A stretch of 40,853 nt of DNA from Euryarchaeota archaeon (GCA_016207515.1 JACQPN010000006.1:1-40853), one strand, 5' to 3'; numbered from the stretch's first letter, positions 7,657 to 16,361 are shown. The notes: generated by a model not told the origin, from the letters alone. Program-made: numbers and translations.

Positions 7657-7667
7657 CTATAAAATAG
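7657..7667. promoter_or_regulatory. Symmetric TATA element between divergent genes
   Basis: CTATAAAATAG reads CTATTTTATAG on the other strand, a good archaeal box A both ways. Its centre (7662) is 27 bases from the rhomboid ATG at 7635 and also 27 bases from an ATG at 7689 on the plus strand. TBP binding alone could therefore drive both directions. Confidence 0.6.
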
Positions 7668-7784
7668 GTTGTTCGCGCTGCACCGTCCATGGTACAGGGG
7701 CCTTTCTCCGGCGCGGAAGCGAGGGGCGGTAGGGAAGCCAGAAAACCCAACCCGCGGTCGCGACCGATCCTACCGTTTACTCCT

Positions 7785-8342
7785 ATGCCGATCGGCTCGG
7801 CCTTGAGCGCCGACCCGGCGGTCGCGACGATGATGGCGGCGGGCCGTCTCATCGCTGCCGCGCGTCTTCCGGCGAACACGGTCGTCGACCTCTCGTCACG
7901 CTACGGTCCTCGAGTCACCGCCACGGCCGCTGGGTCTCCCTGCGGAAAACTTGAGCCCGATCACTTCGTCGAGATCGTCGACTACGATCCCAGGCTCAAC
8001 AATCTCACGTTCATCGGACCCGCCCCTGCCGGAGATTTCGCGCCCCTCCACTGGCTGATCCATCGCGCGAAAAGGGAAGTGAACGCCGTCATCTCGGTGA
8101 GAGACGACGTCGTTGACGAGGCGCGAAGGAAAGGCGCGGATTTCACGGCGACGACGGGCCCGCCGGCGCGCGACTTTCTGGAACTCGCCATGCAAGTTCT
8201 CGCCGGGTTGAGGGCGTCGAACTACGTCGTCACCGAAGGGCACGGTATCGTCTGCGCAGGAAAGACGCACGACGAGGTCGCGAAGACGGTGGTGGGGCAC
8301 CGGGACATGGCGCAACGGTTCCTTGCCGGACGGACGAGTTGA
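7785..8342 (+). CDS. Class II aldolase/adducin-like protein lacking the HxH metal motif
   Basis: A 185-residue protein with the class II aldolase/adducin layout: N-terminal helix MMAAGRLIAAARLPANTVVDLSSRYG (where GN-x-S-x-R is usual), central strands (FVEIVDYDPRLNNLTFIGP), helix APLHWLIHRAKREVNAVISV and C-terminal EGHGIVCAG. Canonical enzymes carry an HxH zinc motif after NAV; here the sequence is ISVRDD, so two zinc ligands are missing while His153 of EGHG remains. It is probably not a standard metal-dependent aldolase. I chose ATG 7785 because GC-rich third positions begin there and family members start about there. The upstream in-frame ATG at 7689 matches the TATA spacing and may instead mark the transcript start, adding 32 low-GC3 codons or a 96-base leader. 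Confidence 0.7.
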   Translation: MPIGSALSADPAVATMMAAGRLIAAARLPANTVVDLSSRYGPRVTATAAGSPCGKLEPDHFVEIVDYDPRLNNLTFIGPAPAGDFAPLHWLIHRAKREVNAVISVRDDVVDEARRKGADFTATTGPPARDFLELAMQVLAGLRASNYVVTEGHGIVCAGKTHDEVAKTVVGHRDMAQRFLAGRTS

Positions 8343-8407
8343 AGGGTTTTCTCTTTCGCGTCCGCGCTCCATCATAGTGAACCCTCCGGTTGCACTTCAC
8401 GGCCGTT

Positions 8408-8524
8408 GGAGAACACTTGTTCAACAAACCATATCGGGGACCTCCGGTAAGCCGCGTTACGGGCTTTTCGTGGCTAAGCCTTCTCCAGATGGGGAGAACC
8501 AAGGTTCAACAAAGCCTATATATT
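8408..8524 (+). promoter_or_regulatory. Tandem operator-promoter repeats before the M14 peptidase
   Basis: Two copies of a roughly 27-base unit (8408-8434 and 8493-8519) are spaced 85 bases apart. Each holds a perfect dyad, GAACACTTGTTC (8411-8422) and GAACCAAGGTTC (8496-8507), followed by AACAAA and a TATA-like run. The second is followed by the best TATA box, CCTATATATT (8515-8524), predicting a start near 8546. The first has CATAT at 8430-8434. A dimeric regulator binding next to the TATA box is the likely reading. Confidence 0.55.
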
Positions 8525-8544
8525 GAGCACGGCAAGTCTGGTCA

Positions 8545-8568
8545 TCCCTTCTTAAAGGGAAATAGGAG
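8545..8568 (+). promoter_or_regulatory. 5' leader hairpin and ribosome binding site
   Basis: TCCCTT/AAGGGA (8545-8550/8555-8560) forms a 6-pair hairpin at the very start of the predicted transcript. The Shine-Dalgarno AGGAG (8564-8568) follows directly, 9 bases before ATG 8578. The hairpin could protect the 5' end or tune initiation. Confidence 0.45.
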
Positions 8569-8577
8569 TCGAGTCCG

Positions 8578-10899
8578 ATGAAAAAAGCCCGCGCCAAAAC
8601 CTTCGCGATCCTCGCTGTCTGCTTCATGGCACTCTCGGTCGTTCCGGCCGGAGCGCTTCCTACGCCAGGCCTGTCGGGCTCAGCCTCGCAGACCGTACTC
8701 GGGCGCGTCTTCCCGGAAGCCATGCAGACGAACGATTACATCTCGTACGACGAGGCGAGACAAGGCCTGGACATGCTCGCCGCGGCTCATAGCGACCTCA
8801 TGAAGGTCATCGAGGTCGGTCCCTCCGTCGGTTGGGTCAACGCGGCGACCGGACAAAAGGAGCCGAGCCAGGTCATAATGGTGGAGATGACGAACACCAA
8901 GTCGGCGATCGCCCGCGAGGACAAGATCGTCGTCCTCTACATGCTCTCGATCCACGGCAACGAGAAGGGCGGCCGCGAGGGGGGACTCCGGGTCATCGAA
9001 GACCTCGTGACGACGCAGGGGATCGTCGTCGCGAAGCCCGAACTCAAGAAGTACCTCGATTACATGATACTCCTCTTCCTTTTCCCGAACCCAGACGGTT
9101 GGACGCACGAGGAGGCCGAGTACCGGGCGAACTGCCCCGGTTACTTCCCCGTGCCGGCTCCGACCCCTGACGGGTGCATCGAGAGCCAGAACTTCGTCCG
9201 CGTCAACGGCAACGGCGTGGATCTCAACAGGCAAGGGCCGACCGTCGGATGGTCGCGCGGCCAAGGCTCGCACGCGTCCATGTCGCAGCCCGAGTCGCAG
9301 GCCTACTTCAATTACATCAAGGCGAACTACGACAAGATCGACTACGCCACGGACATCCACGGGATGTTGCAGCCGGCAGACGGCGACCAGAACGTGGTGA
9401 ACCAGAACGCGCAACCGCCGGATCCGATGGACGGGGCGCCGAACCCCGATGACTTCGTCCACACGGGCCCCGTGATGGAGAACGACGTGAGGTCGCGTGG
9501 CCATTTCGTCCTCACGATGCTTCCCGCCGGCCGGTTCACGCCGAGCGAGATGGTCGATATCACGTCGCTTGCGGAGCTCGTGAAGGAGCGCCTCAACGCC
9601 GACCCCGCCTTCACCGAGTGGAGCACGCTGCCGCAGTCCGGGGTCGCCTGGGGAGGCGAGTTCAACGAGTGGGGTACCGTCTGGGACACGATCGGTTACA
9701 CGGACAGCGGTTTCTCGTCCGACTTCTTCGCGCAGGACCAGGGCCTCAACGCGCCGGGTGTCGACTTCGAGCTCGCGTACAACCACGTCACGTTCGACAA
9801 CTACTACCCAGGCCTCGCTGCGCGCATCAACGCGTACCACGTCGAGGCCGTCCGCATAATCGTCTCCGCCTTCATGGACCAGGCGGCAAAGCAGATCAAG
9901 AACTCGATCGAGACCAACGGCAAGAGGACGGCCTATCTTGACAACCCGAAGGTCGTGACCAACGCCGACGATGGCAAGCCATTGGAGGGCTGGGCGAAGG
10001 AGAACCCGTTCGACGACACGTGGGACCTCGACCACATCGTCTTCCAAGCGACGCCGAACGACTACTTCGCGGACCTCAAGCCGTTCGTCGCCGACGGCGA
10101 CAGGCCCGGTGTGCTGATGCCGATCGTCGCACGGGAACTCGCGACGCCGGCGCTTTCGAACTACGACAACCTGATAGTCGCCGGAAGCGCCGCGGAGACG
10201 ATCAGCGGGAACGCCCAGGCGATCACCGCGCTCAAGGACTGGGTGTCGGCCGGCGGGAACCTCGTCGTCACCGATTCGGCGTTGACGCTTCTTGGCGAGA
10301 TGGGGATCGTGCCTTCGGCCTCCATCCACCAGAGCTTCTACTACGCCGGCTGCAGTAACCTGGTGCGCGAACACGCCTTGAACGTGGGAGTGCGGGGTCT
10401 TGCAAGGATGCTCTACGAGCCCGTGCCGCTCGGTTACACCATCTCCAGTAACTCCGCCCCGGGTTATTACTTCGACCTGGATGCGATGAAGGGTGCGGGA
10501 GCGGACATCGCCGGCTACGGCGGCGCGGGCCAAGGTTGCGTCGAGCGCGTGAACCAGACGAACCTCGGCATCGTGAAGCTGGGAAGCGGCAAGGTCACGT
10601 TCATCGGCGCGATGCTGCCGGACCCGTCGGAGGAGTTCTACCACCCGTACGGGCTCGACTCGTACGCGACTACCTATTCCGCGAACCAGATCCTCAGAAA
10701 CGCCTTGGGTTGGGAGCAGGTATACGCGCAGCCGCCGAAGGTCCTCGACGACCTTGGAAAGGAGGTCACGGCAGACCTCGGCGCAGGGCTCGACGCGCAG
10801 ACGACGGCTCCCTCCAGGACACCAGGCTTCGAGACGATGGCGCTCGTCCTGGCAGGGGCATTCGTTGCCCTCGCCGGACGCCGGAAGCGAAGCGCCTAG
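8578..10899 (+). CDS. Secreted M14 zinc carboxypeptidase with PGF-CTERM anchor
   Basis: A 773-residue exported metallopeptidase. The signal peptide is residues 1-26 (ending PAGA). The M14 domain (about 50-450) has the zinc ligands H126 and E129 (HGNE) and H261 (DIHGM), the substrate-binding DLNR at 215-218, and the likely catalytic Glu398 in VDFELAYNH. A second alpha/beta domain follows (about 480-720; NLIVAGSAAETISGNAQAI, GNLVVTDSALTLLGE), resembling glutamine-amidotransferase-like folds used as accessory domains. The end is a clear PGF-CTERM signal: SRTPGFETMA, hydrophobic helix, GRRKRSA. It should trim C-termini of extracellular peptides while anchored to the S-layer or lipid. It has its own promoter with two dyad sites, suggesting regulated expression. 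The neighbour is convergent. Confidence 0.95.
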   Translation: MKKARAKTFAILAVCFMALSVVPAGALPTPGLSGSASQTVLGRVFPEAMQTNDYISYDEARQGLDMLAAAHSDLMKVIEVGPSVGWVNAATGQKEPSQVIMVEMTNTKSAIAREDKIVVLYMLSIHGNEKGGREGGLRVIEDLVTTQGIVVAKPELKKYLDYMILLFLFPNPDGWTHEEAEYRANCPGYFPVPAPTPDGCIESQNFVRVNGNGVDLNRQGPTVGWSRGQGSHASMSQPESQAYFNYIKANYDKIDYATDIHGMLQPADGDQNVVNQNAQPPDPMDGAPNPDDFVHTGPVMENDVRSRGHFVLTMLPAGRFTPSEMVDITSLAELVKERLNADPAFTEWSTLPQSGVAWGGEFNEWGTVWDTIGYTDSGFSSDFFAQDQGLNAPGVDFELAYNHVTFDNYYPGLAARINAYHVEAVRIIVSAFMDQAAKQIKNSIETNGKRTAYLDNPKVVTNADDGKPLEGWAKENPFDDTWDLDHIVFQATPNDYFADLKPFVADGDRPGVLMPIVARELATPALSNYDNLIVAGSAAETISGNAQAITALKDWVSAGGNLVVTDSALTLLGEMGIVPSASIHQSFYYAGCSNLVREHALNVGVRGLARMLYEPVPLGYTISSNSAPGYYFDLDAMKGAGADIAGYGGAGQGCVERVNQTNLGIVKLGSGKVTFIGAMLPDPSEEFYHPYGLDSYATTYSANQILRNALGWEQVYAQPPKVLDDLGKEVTADLGAGLDAQTTAPSRTPGFETMALVLAGAFVALAGRRKRSA

Positions 10900-11037
10900 G
10901 CGCCTCTCGTCGCCCGTGTGGGCGCGGAACGCGTCGTTTCATCGCGGTGGGCGCTAGAAAGAGCCGTGCTCAAGGCGGATTGCGTGAACCGTGCCCCCTG
11001 ATATTGGGACTTTGACGCCTCTTCGACGGTGGACGCC

Positions 11038-11880
11038 TCATTCGCCGAGGGAGACCCACGCCTGTACCGACGACGGATCGGTCTCCAAGGCGGGAAGCTG
11101 CCCGTCAGCGCCTGTCACAAGCTTGAAGTTAGGCGAAAACGCGTGGCCAAGGACGTTGACGAGCGACAGGACGGGGATCGGCCACCCCGGCTGCGACCCT
11201 ACGTCGCCGGGAAGGTCTTCTGGTTTTCCGGCCGTGATGAGTGCCCGGTGCTTGCCGAAACGTTCGACCGACACCGGGATGACGAGCGGCACGACCTTCG
11301 CAAGCAGCACATCGAGTACGTCCGAGTGGGTCCACGGGCGTTCGCCCTCCTCGATCCCGTAGACGGTGGCGATCGGGGCGCGTAGCGCGGTGAGTGTGTC
11401 TTCGAGGGCATCATCCGGCAGGCCCCACCACGTGCCGGCGGCGTAGGAAGCCCTTCGTTTGAAGGTGTCAAGAGCTAGAAGGAGGAGACATGATAGCGTG
11501 TCCCGGATCGCCCCACGGGCCAACTCGACTTCCAGCGCTTCGACGCGTTCGGGGGCCTGGGCGCGAGGCTCCGGGCCTGTGGGCGGTCTCGGGCCGGGCT
11601 GTTCGTCGTCAAGTTCCCCGGCCGAACTCACGTCCGCGAAAGAATGGACCTCGCCCTCGATGACGGCGCCCGCCTCGACTAGTACGGGGCCTCGTGACGA
11701 GACATCGCCCTTGACGCGCGCGCCGCCCGAAACGACGACGCCGCGCAATCCCACGACGTCCCCGGAGCACACGGCACCTTCCCCGATTACGAGGACGCCC
11801 GAAGCCGAGATGCCTGCCGGCACTCGCGTACCCGGAGGGATCTGGAGGTCGCCGGCGAACCTAGTCAGTCTTCGCTGCAT
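11038..11880 (-). CDS. Bactofilin-like protein with unrecognised C-terminal domain
   Basis: A 280-residue protein. Residues about 10-90 show the short right-handed beta-helix repeats of bactofilin/polymer-forming cytoskeletal proteins: recurring V-x-G and GDV turns (SGVLVIGEGAVCSGDV, GVVVSGGARVKGDV, GPVLVEAGAVIEGEV). After a proline-rich linker (about 92-110), a helical-looking domain (about 112-275; DTLSCLLLLALDTFKRRA, LDVLLAKVVPLVIPVSVERF, ITAGKPEDLPGDV) is not one I recognise. No signal peptide. Bactofilins polymerise and often scaffold partners at membranes; that role here is inferred from the N-terminus only. GGAG sits just before ATG 11880, with a minus-strand TATA-like AAATAG near 11921-11927. 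It is divergent from the sensor kinase at 12043. Confidence 0.7.
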   Translation of the reverse strand: MQRRLTRFAGDLQIPPGTRVPAGISASGVLVIGEGAVCSGDVVGLRGVVVSGGARVKGDVSSRGPVLVEAGAVIEGEVHSFADVSSAGELDDEQPGPRPPTGPEPRAQAPERVEALEVELARGAIRDTLSCLLLLALDTFKRRASYAAGTWWGLPDDALEDTLTALRAPIATVYGIEEGERPWTHSDVLDVLLAKVVPLVIPVSVERFGKHRALITAGKPEDLPGDVGSQPGWPIPVLSLVNVLGHAFSPNFKLVTGADGQLPALETDPSSVQAWVSLGE

Positions 11881-11920
11881 GGGAGGAGTCTCCTTCTATG
11901 CACGATTCTTCGTCACTTCT

Positions 11921-11997
11921 CTATTTGGACTTGTCGAGGGGGGAGTCGCAACGGCGCAGCGTCGGGGCTCCTTCTCCTTGGAAGGCAGCCTAAATAG
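11921..11997. promoter_or_regulatory. Divergent promoters of the bactofilin-like gene and PAS kinase
   Basis: The minus strand CAAATAG (plus 11921-11927) fits a start near 11897 for the bactofilin-like gene. The plus strand CCTAAATAG (11989-11997) fits a start near 12020 for the kinase at 12043. Confidence 0.4.
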
Positions 11998-12042
11998 TTG
12001 TCGCATGTCGGTTAAGTACGGGGGGCAAGGAAGGACTCTCCC

Positions 12043-14961
12043 ATGGGCGGCCAAGATCCGGGCGCTCCAGCCGACGCGCCAGCTACGAGCCCGCAGATGG
12101 GGAAGGTGTTCTCCGCGGAGAAGCGCATCGCGGGCGTGCGGCTTGCGGTGATCGCGACCGGCACCATCCTCTACCCCATGGTTCTCGACAAGACGGGCAC
12201 TATCCCCTGGCTTGCGTATTCGCTGCTTGGCCTTGCCTGGGTGTATGGGACGTACGTCTACGTCGCGGAGCCGTATCGAAGCAACCCCGTGCTCCTATCC
12301 TCATACGTGTCGGTCGTCACGGACGCCTTCTTCACAATGCTCTGGCTCTACGCGACGGGCGGCTTCGAATCCCCGTTCTACATCGCCCTGTACCTTGCGG
12401 TCGTGGCGGTGGCTTTCCGGTTCGGGCCCAAGGAGACGATGTTCGCCGCGACCGCGTATGCGGCGGGCTACGTGGCTCTTCTCTGGCTCACCGGCGAGTT
12501 GGTAGCTCACGAAGGCGAGACGTTGACGCGGGTCACGTACATTTTTCTCGCAGGCCTCGTGGGCGGCGTCATCGCAAAGGAGATGCTCGTAGAGACGGGC
12601 GAAAAGCAGGAGGCGCGCCTCCTCGCCCAGGATCTTGACCGCCAGGTCAGGGAACGGAAGGAGGCCGAAAAGGAACTTCGTCGACAGAAAGACCAGTACG
12701 AGACGCTGCTCCAAGCGCAAAGCGACGCCGGCGAAGCGGTCGCCGTGGTCGACATCTTGACCCAGCGCGTCATCTACGCCAACGACGCGATCCTCCGCGT
12801 GCTCGGCTACACCAGGGACGAACTCCAAGGCACGCCCTTCACCGCGTTTGCGGCACCCGAAAGCATGGACATAGTGGTCTCTCTGGTAAAGGCGGCGATT
12901 GGGGGAAAACGCCTTGGTGAACGTTACGAGGTGGTCGTGCTGAGAAAGGACGGGAGACGAGTGACCGTGGAGGTGACGGCGAAACGCCTCGAAGGCCAAC
13001 CGGGCCTGAAGTTCATGATCGTTGGGCGCGACGTAACGGAAAGGAAGGCGCATGAGGTCGCCCTCGAACAGAGCGAACGCCGGTTCATGGCGCTTTCGAA
13101 CGCGGCCCTGGTCGGCGTCGTCATCCACGAGAACGGAAAGATCGTGGAGTGCAACGCGGAGTTCGCGAGGATGTACGGCTATTCGCGCGACGAGCTCTTG
13201 GGCAAAAACGGCCTCGACCTCATCGCCCCGGCCTCCGTCGAGGAGGTGAAACGGGGTCTAATGGACCTCCGTGGCGACACCTACCTAGTCACCGCCCTGC
13301 GAAAGGACGGTTCCACGTTCCTCATGGAAGGAGCCGCGCGCGATCTGACGTTCGAAGGACGACCCGCGAGTGTCGCGACGGTCCGCGACGTGACGGCGAG
13401 CAAACGGGCAGAGACCGAGATAAAGGAGACCGCATCGCTCTATTCGGCGACGCTCGAATCAACGGGCGACGCGATCGTCGTCATCGGCCGAGGGGGAAAG
13501 ATCAGAAGCTACAACCAGCGCTTCATTGAGATGTGGAAGATCCCCGAAAGCATGATGCGATCCGGCGACGACGCCAAGGCGATCGCGTCCGTTCTGGGCC
13601 AGCTTTCCGATCCCGAAGCCTTCGTCAAGAAAGTGGATGCCCTGTACGCCGACCCCGACGCCGAGAGCTTCGATGAAATCCGATTCCGCGACGGGCGCAT
13701 CGTCGAGCGCTATTCGCGCCCTCAAAGGGTATCGGGAAAGAGCGTGGGCCGCGTCTGGAGCTTCAGGGACGTGACAGAACGCAGGCAGGCGGAGGAAGCG
13801 CTCAGGAACAGCGAGGAAAAATACCGGCGGGTCGTGGACAGCATCCAAGACGGCTACTACGAGGTGGACCGTCATGGCACGATCATTCTTTTCAACGATT
13901 CCCTCGCCCGCCTCACGGGACTCGGAGCCGACGAGCTTTTCCACGCGAACTACGCGGATTTCATGGACAAGGCGGAGGCGTTCCGGGTCTTTCAGGCCTT
14001 CAACAGCGTCTGGCAGACGGGGGGCCCGATGGACAGCTTCCCTTTCACCCTGCGCCACAAACGCGGCGAGGAGACCCCCGTCGAGTGCTCGGTCTCACTC
14101 GTGGTCGACGACCACGGGCATAAGGCAGGCTTCCGGGGCATCCTTCGTAACGTCGCCGAGAGGCGGCGCGCCGACGAACTTGCCGAGCAGGCGAAGGAGC
14201 TTGAACGCCTCAAGGACATGAACGAGTTCAAGGCGCGTTTCCTCAACACGGCGGCCCACGAACTGAACACGCCGCTCACCCCGATAAAACTCCAGTTGCA
14301 CCTGCTTCGCACCGAGGCGAAGGGCACGCTCGCCCCCGGACAGGCCCGCGCCGTCGTCCTCCTGGAGCGCAACATCGACCGGCTAGGTCGGCTCGTCGGC
14401 GACCTCCTCGAGGCCTCGAGGCTCCAAGCGGGAAAGCTCGGCATCGAACACAAGCCAGTGGACGTGAACGTTGTGGCCCGGGAGGCGATTGAATCATTCA
14501 ACGAGCCCGCGCGAAGGGCAGGCGTGGAACTCGTGCTGCACGAAGGCCCCAAGGCGATCGTCCTCGGCGACGACAAACGCCTGACCCAGGTCCTCTACAA
14601 TCTCTTGAGCAATGCCGTGAAGTTCACGGAGGAAGGCGGCCGCATCGACATCGACACGGGCACCCACCGGGGCGCGGCGGTCGTTCGCGTGAGCGACACC
14701 GGCGTCGGCATCCCAAGACCCGACATGAAAAGGCTTTTCCAACCCTTCAGCCAAGTCCCCGATCCCGGAGGAAAGCCGCGCCCGGGCACGGGACTTGGCC
14801 TCTACGTCAGCAAAGGGATAGTTGAACTCCACGCCGGCCGCATCTGGTGCGAAAGCGCCGGAAGGGGACAAGGGGCAAGTTTTGCCTTCGAGATACCGCT
14901 CGCGAGCGAATCGAACCACACGCCTCCGTCGGCCGAGGGCACTACGACGGGCCAGGCATAG
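12043..14961 (+). CDS. Membrane sensor histidine kinase with four PAS domains
   Basis: A 972-residue hybrid-free kinase. Five to six membrane helices occupy about 28-182 and are followed by a charged coiled coil (about 185-220). Four PAS domains follow: about 220-335 (ends RDVTERK), 342-455, 462-582 ([12 protein letters not shown]) and 588-706. The HisKA helix pair carries the phospho-acceptor H739 in AAHELNTPLTP. The HATPase domain has an N-box LYNLLSNAVKF, G1 DTGVGI and G2 GTGLGL. All catalytic motifs are intact, so it should autophosphorylate. No receiver or output gene is adjacent; the partner is unknown, possibly one of the two orphan-like receivers in this window. The third PAS domain is nearly the same module as one in the kinase at 25627. 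Confidence 0.95.
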   Translation: MGGQDPGAPADAPATSPQMGKVFSAEKRIAGVRLAVIATGTILYPMVLDKTGTIPWLAYSLLGLAWVYGTYVYVAEPYRSNPVLLSSYVSVVTDAFFTMLWLYATGGFESPFYIALYLAVVAVAFRFGPKETMFAATAYAAGYVALLWLTGELVAHEGETLTRVTYIFLAGLVGGVIAKEMLVETGEKQEARLLAQDLDRQVRERKEAEKELRRQKDQYETLLQAQSDAGEAVAVVDILTQRVIYANDAILRVLGYTRDELQGTPFTAFAAPESMDIVVSLVKAAIGGKRLGERYEVVVLRKDGRRVTVEVTAKRLEGQPGLKFMIVGRDVTERKAHEVALEQSERRFMALSNAALVGVVIHENGKIVECNAEFARMYGYSRDELLGKNGLDLIAPASVEEVKRGLMDLRGDTYLVTALRKDGSTFLMEGAARDLTFEGRPASVATVRDVTASKRAETEIKETASLYSATLESTGDAIVVIGRGGKIRSYNQRFIEMWKIPESMMRSGDDAKAIASVLGQLSDPEAFVKKVDALYADPDAESFDEIRFRDGRIVERYSRPQRVSGKSVGRVWSFRDVTERRQAEEALRNSEEKYRRVVDSIQDGYYEVDRHGTIILFNDSLARLTGLGADELFHANYADFMDKAEAFRVFQAFNSVWQTGGPMDSFPFTLRHKRGEETPVECSVSLVVDDHGHKAGFRGILRNVAERRRADELAEQAKELERLKDMNEFKARFLNTAAHELNTPLTPIKLQLHLLRTEAKGTLAPGQARAVVLLERNIDRLGRLVGDLLEASRLQAGKLGIEHKPVDVNVVAREAIESFNEPARRAGVELVLHEGPKAIVLGDDKRLTQVLYNLLSNAVKFTEEGGRIDIDTGTHRGAAVVRVSDTGVGIPRPDMKRLFQPFSQVPDPGGKPRPGTGLGLYVSKGIVELHAGRIWCESAGRGQGASFAFEIPLASESNHTPPSAEGTTTGQA

Positions 14962-15010
14962 GAAAGAGGACGCGCGCCCCCCACGCCGCCACTTGACGGC
15001 AGGTCAAAAG

Positions 15011-15018
15011 ATTTTAAC
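15011..15018 (+). promoter_or_regulatory. TATA box of the MaoC-CitE operon
   Basis: ATTTTAAC is centred about 28 bases before the GTG at 15043, giving a leaderless transcript independent of the upstream kinase. Confidence 0.55.
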
Positions 15019-15042
15019 GCGACCAGAGGCCTTCCCGTCCAC

Positions 15043-15507
15043 GTGCCGGGCAGATCTTACGAGGACTTCCAGGTCGGCGAAGTGATCATGCACACCATGA
15101 AACGCACGATCACGGAGTCGGACAACACGCTCTTCTGCTCGCTCACGATGAACACGCAGCCCCTCCACATGGACGAGGAGTACGCGAAGAAAAGCGCGTT
15201 CGGGGCCCGGATCGTGAACGGGCTGCTCACGATGGCGCTATCCGTGGGGATCAGCGTCCGCGACCTCACCGAAGGCACGCTCATCGCGAACCTCGGCTAC
15301 GACCGCGTGGAGCACCCGAAGCCCGTCTTCCACGGCGACACCATCGGCGTCGAGACGAAGGTGCTCTCGAAGCGCCGCACCTCGCAGCCCGGGCGCGGCC
15401 TCGTGGAGTTAGCGCACACGGTGAAGAACCAGAACGGCGAGGTCGTCTGCAAGTACCAGCGCACGGTCCTCATCCAGGTGCGCGACCCGGAAGAGAGCGG
15501 TGCTTGA
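15043..15507 (+). CDS. MaoC-family acyl-CoA hydratase/dehydratase
   Basis: A 154-residue single hot-dog protein of normal length. It has the family opening YEDFQVGEV, then the hydratase-2 loop in the variant form MNTQPLHMDEEYA (residues 36-48). The catalytic His42 is kept, but the usual Asp of D-x-NP-x-H reads Asn37. GARIVNGLLTMAL and a VFHGDTI strand complete the fold. This MNT-x-PLH variant is, as far as I recall, the form that sits next to CitE-like lyases in actinobacterial leucine and itaconate gene sets. The likely reaction is hydration of an enoyl-CoA such as itaconyl- or mesaconyl-CoA; the substrate is inference. The GTG start is supported by the TATA spacing. The stop overlaps the next start (TGATG), so the two are co-translated. 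Confidence 0.9.
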   Translation: MPGRSYEDFQVGEVIMHTMKRTITESDNTLFCSLTMNTQPLHMDEEYAKKSAFGARIVNGLLTMALSVGISVRDLTEGTLIANLGYDRVEHPKPVFHGDTIGVETKVLSKRRTSQPGRGLVELAHTVKNQNGEVVCKYQRTVLIQVRDPEESGA

Positions 15508-16361
15508 TGGACCACCGACCCCTGCGCAGCGTACTTTTCACTCCCGCCACAAGGGCGGACCGGTGGTTGAAAGCGCTTGAAGGGCCGGCGGATGTCGCCG
15601 TCATCGACCTCGAAGACGCGGTCGCTCCTGCGGACAAAGAGACTGCCCGGCGCTCGGTAGCCGACGCGCTGAAATCGACGAGGGCCGGGAAGACGCTCCG
15701 GGGTGTTCGCATGAATTCGTGGACGAGCCGGTGGGCCAAGGACGACTTGGAGGCGATCGCTCCCCTTCGACCGGACCTAGTCGTCCTCCCGAAGGTCGAA
15801 TCCGGCGACGACGTGATCGGGGCCGACCTCCTCCTCACAGAACGCGGATGCGACGCGGAACTCCTTCTCATCATCGAGACGGCAAGGGGCGTCATGGCGG
15901 CCTCCGCGATCGCCTCCGCCTCACCTCGCGTACGCGCCGTGGCGTTCGGGGCGGAGGACTACGCGGCAAGTGTAGGCGCAAGGCGGACCGTCGACGGACT
16001 CGAAGTCCTCTATGCGCGTAGCCACGTCGTCGCCTCCGCAGCGGCCGCGGACGTGGACGCGATCGACCAGGTCTTCGTGGATTTCAAGGACGCCGCCGGG
16101 CTCGAACGCGACACACGTTTCGGCGCCCAATTGGGGTTCACGGGTAAACAGGTCATCCATCCCGACCAGGTCCCGACGGTGCACCGGGCGTTTCGGCCAT
16201 CGGCCGGCGAAGTGGCATGGGCGAAAAAGGTGCTGGACGCCGTACGCTCGGCGGGGACCGGCCAAGGCGGTGTCGTCGCCGTCGATGGCCGCATGATCGA
16301 CCCGCCGTTGATCCGCCAAGCCGAGCGCGTCATCGCATTATCTGTCTTAGACGCGCCTTGA
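15507..16361 (+). CDS. CitE-type CoA ester lyase
   Basis: A 284-residue HpcH/HpaI-CitE family lyase. Diagnostic sites are present: LRSVLFTPA (6-14), DLEDAVAP (34-41), the CoA/substrate arginine in VRMN (67-70), LPKVE, the Mg ligands Glu124 (IETARG) and Asp151 (FGAEDYA), and GKQVIHPDQV near the C-terminus. It cleaves a 3-hydroxy-3-methyl- or 2-methyl-3-hydroxyacyl-CoA, such as citramalyl-CoA or beta-methylmalyl-CoA, into an acyl-CoA and a keto acid; which one cannot be read from sequence. ATG 15507 shares its A with the MaoC stop. With the hydratase it makes a two-step hydrate-and-cleave unit. The carboxylase cluster on the opposite strand (18918-22449) is a plausible pathway partner. Confidence 0.92.
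   Translation: MDHRPLRSVLFTPATRADRWLKALEGPADVAVIDLEDAVAPADKETARRSVADALKSTRAGKTLRGVRMNSWTSRWAKDDLEAIAPLRPDLVVLPKVESGDDVIGADLLLTERGCDAELLLIIETARGVMAASAIASASPRVRAVAFGAEDYAASVGARRTVDGLEVLYARSHVVASAAAADVDAIDQVFVDFKDAAGLERDTRFGAQLGFTGKQVIHPDQVPTVHRAFRPSAGEVAWAKKVLDAVRSAGTGQGGVVAVDGRMIDPPLIRQAERVIALSVLDAP

Noticed and set aside
8680-10644. 654-codon open frame on the minus strand
   Set aside because: It mirrors the M14 carboxypeptidase, whose zinc site, signal peptide and PGF-CTERM end are certain. Its translation is Arg/Val/His-rich without domains.
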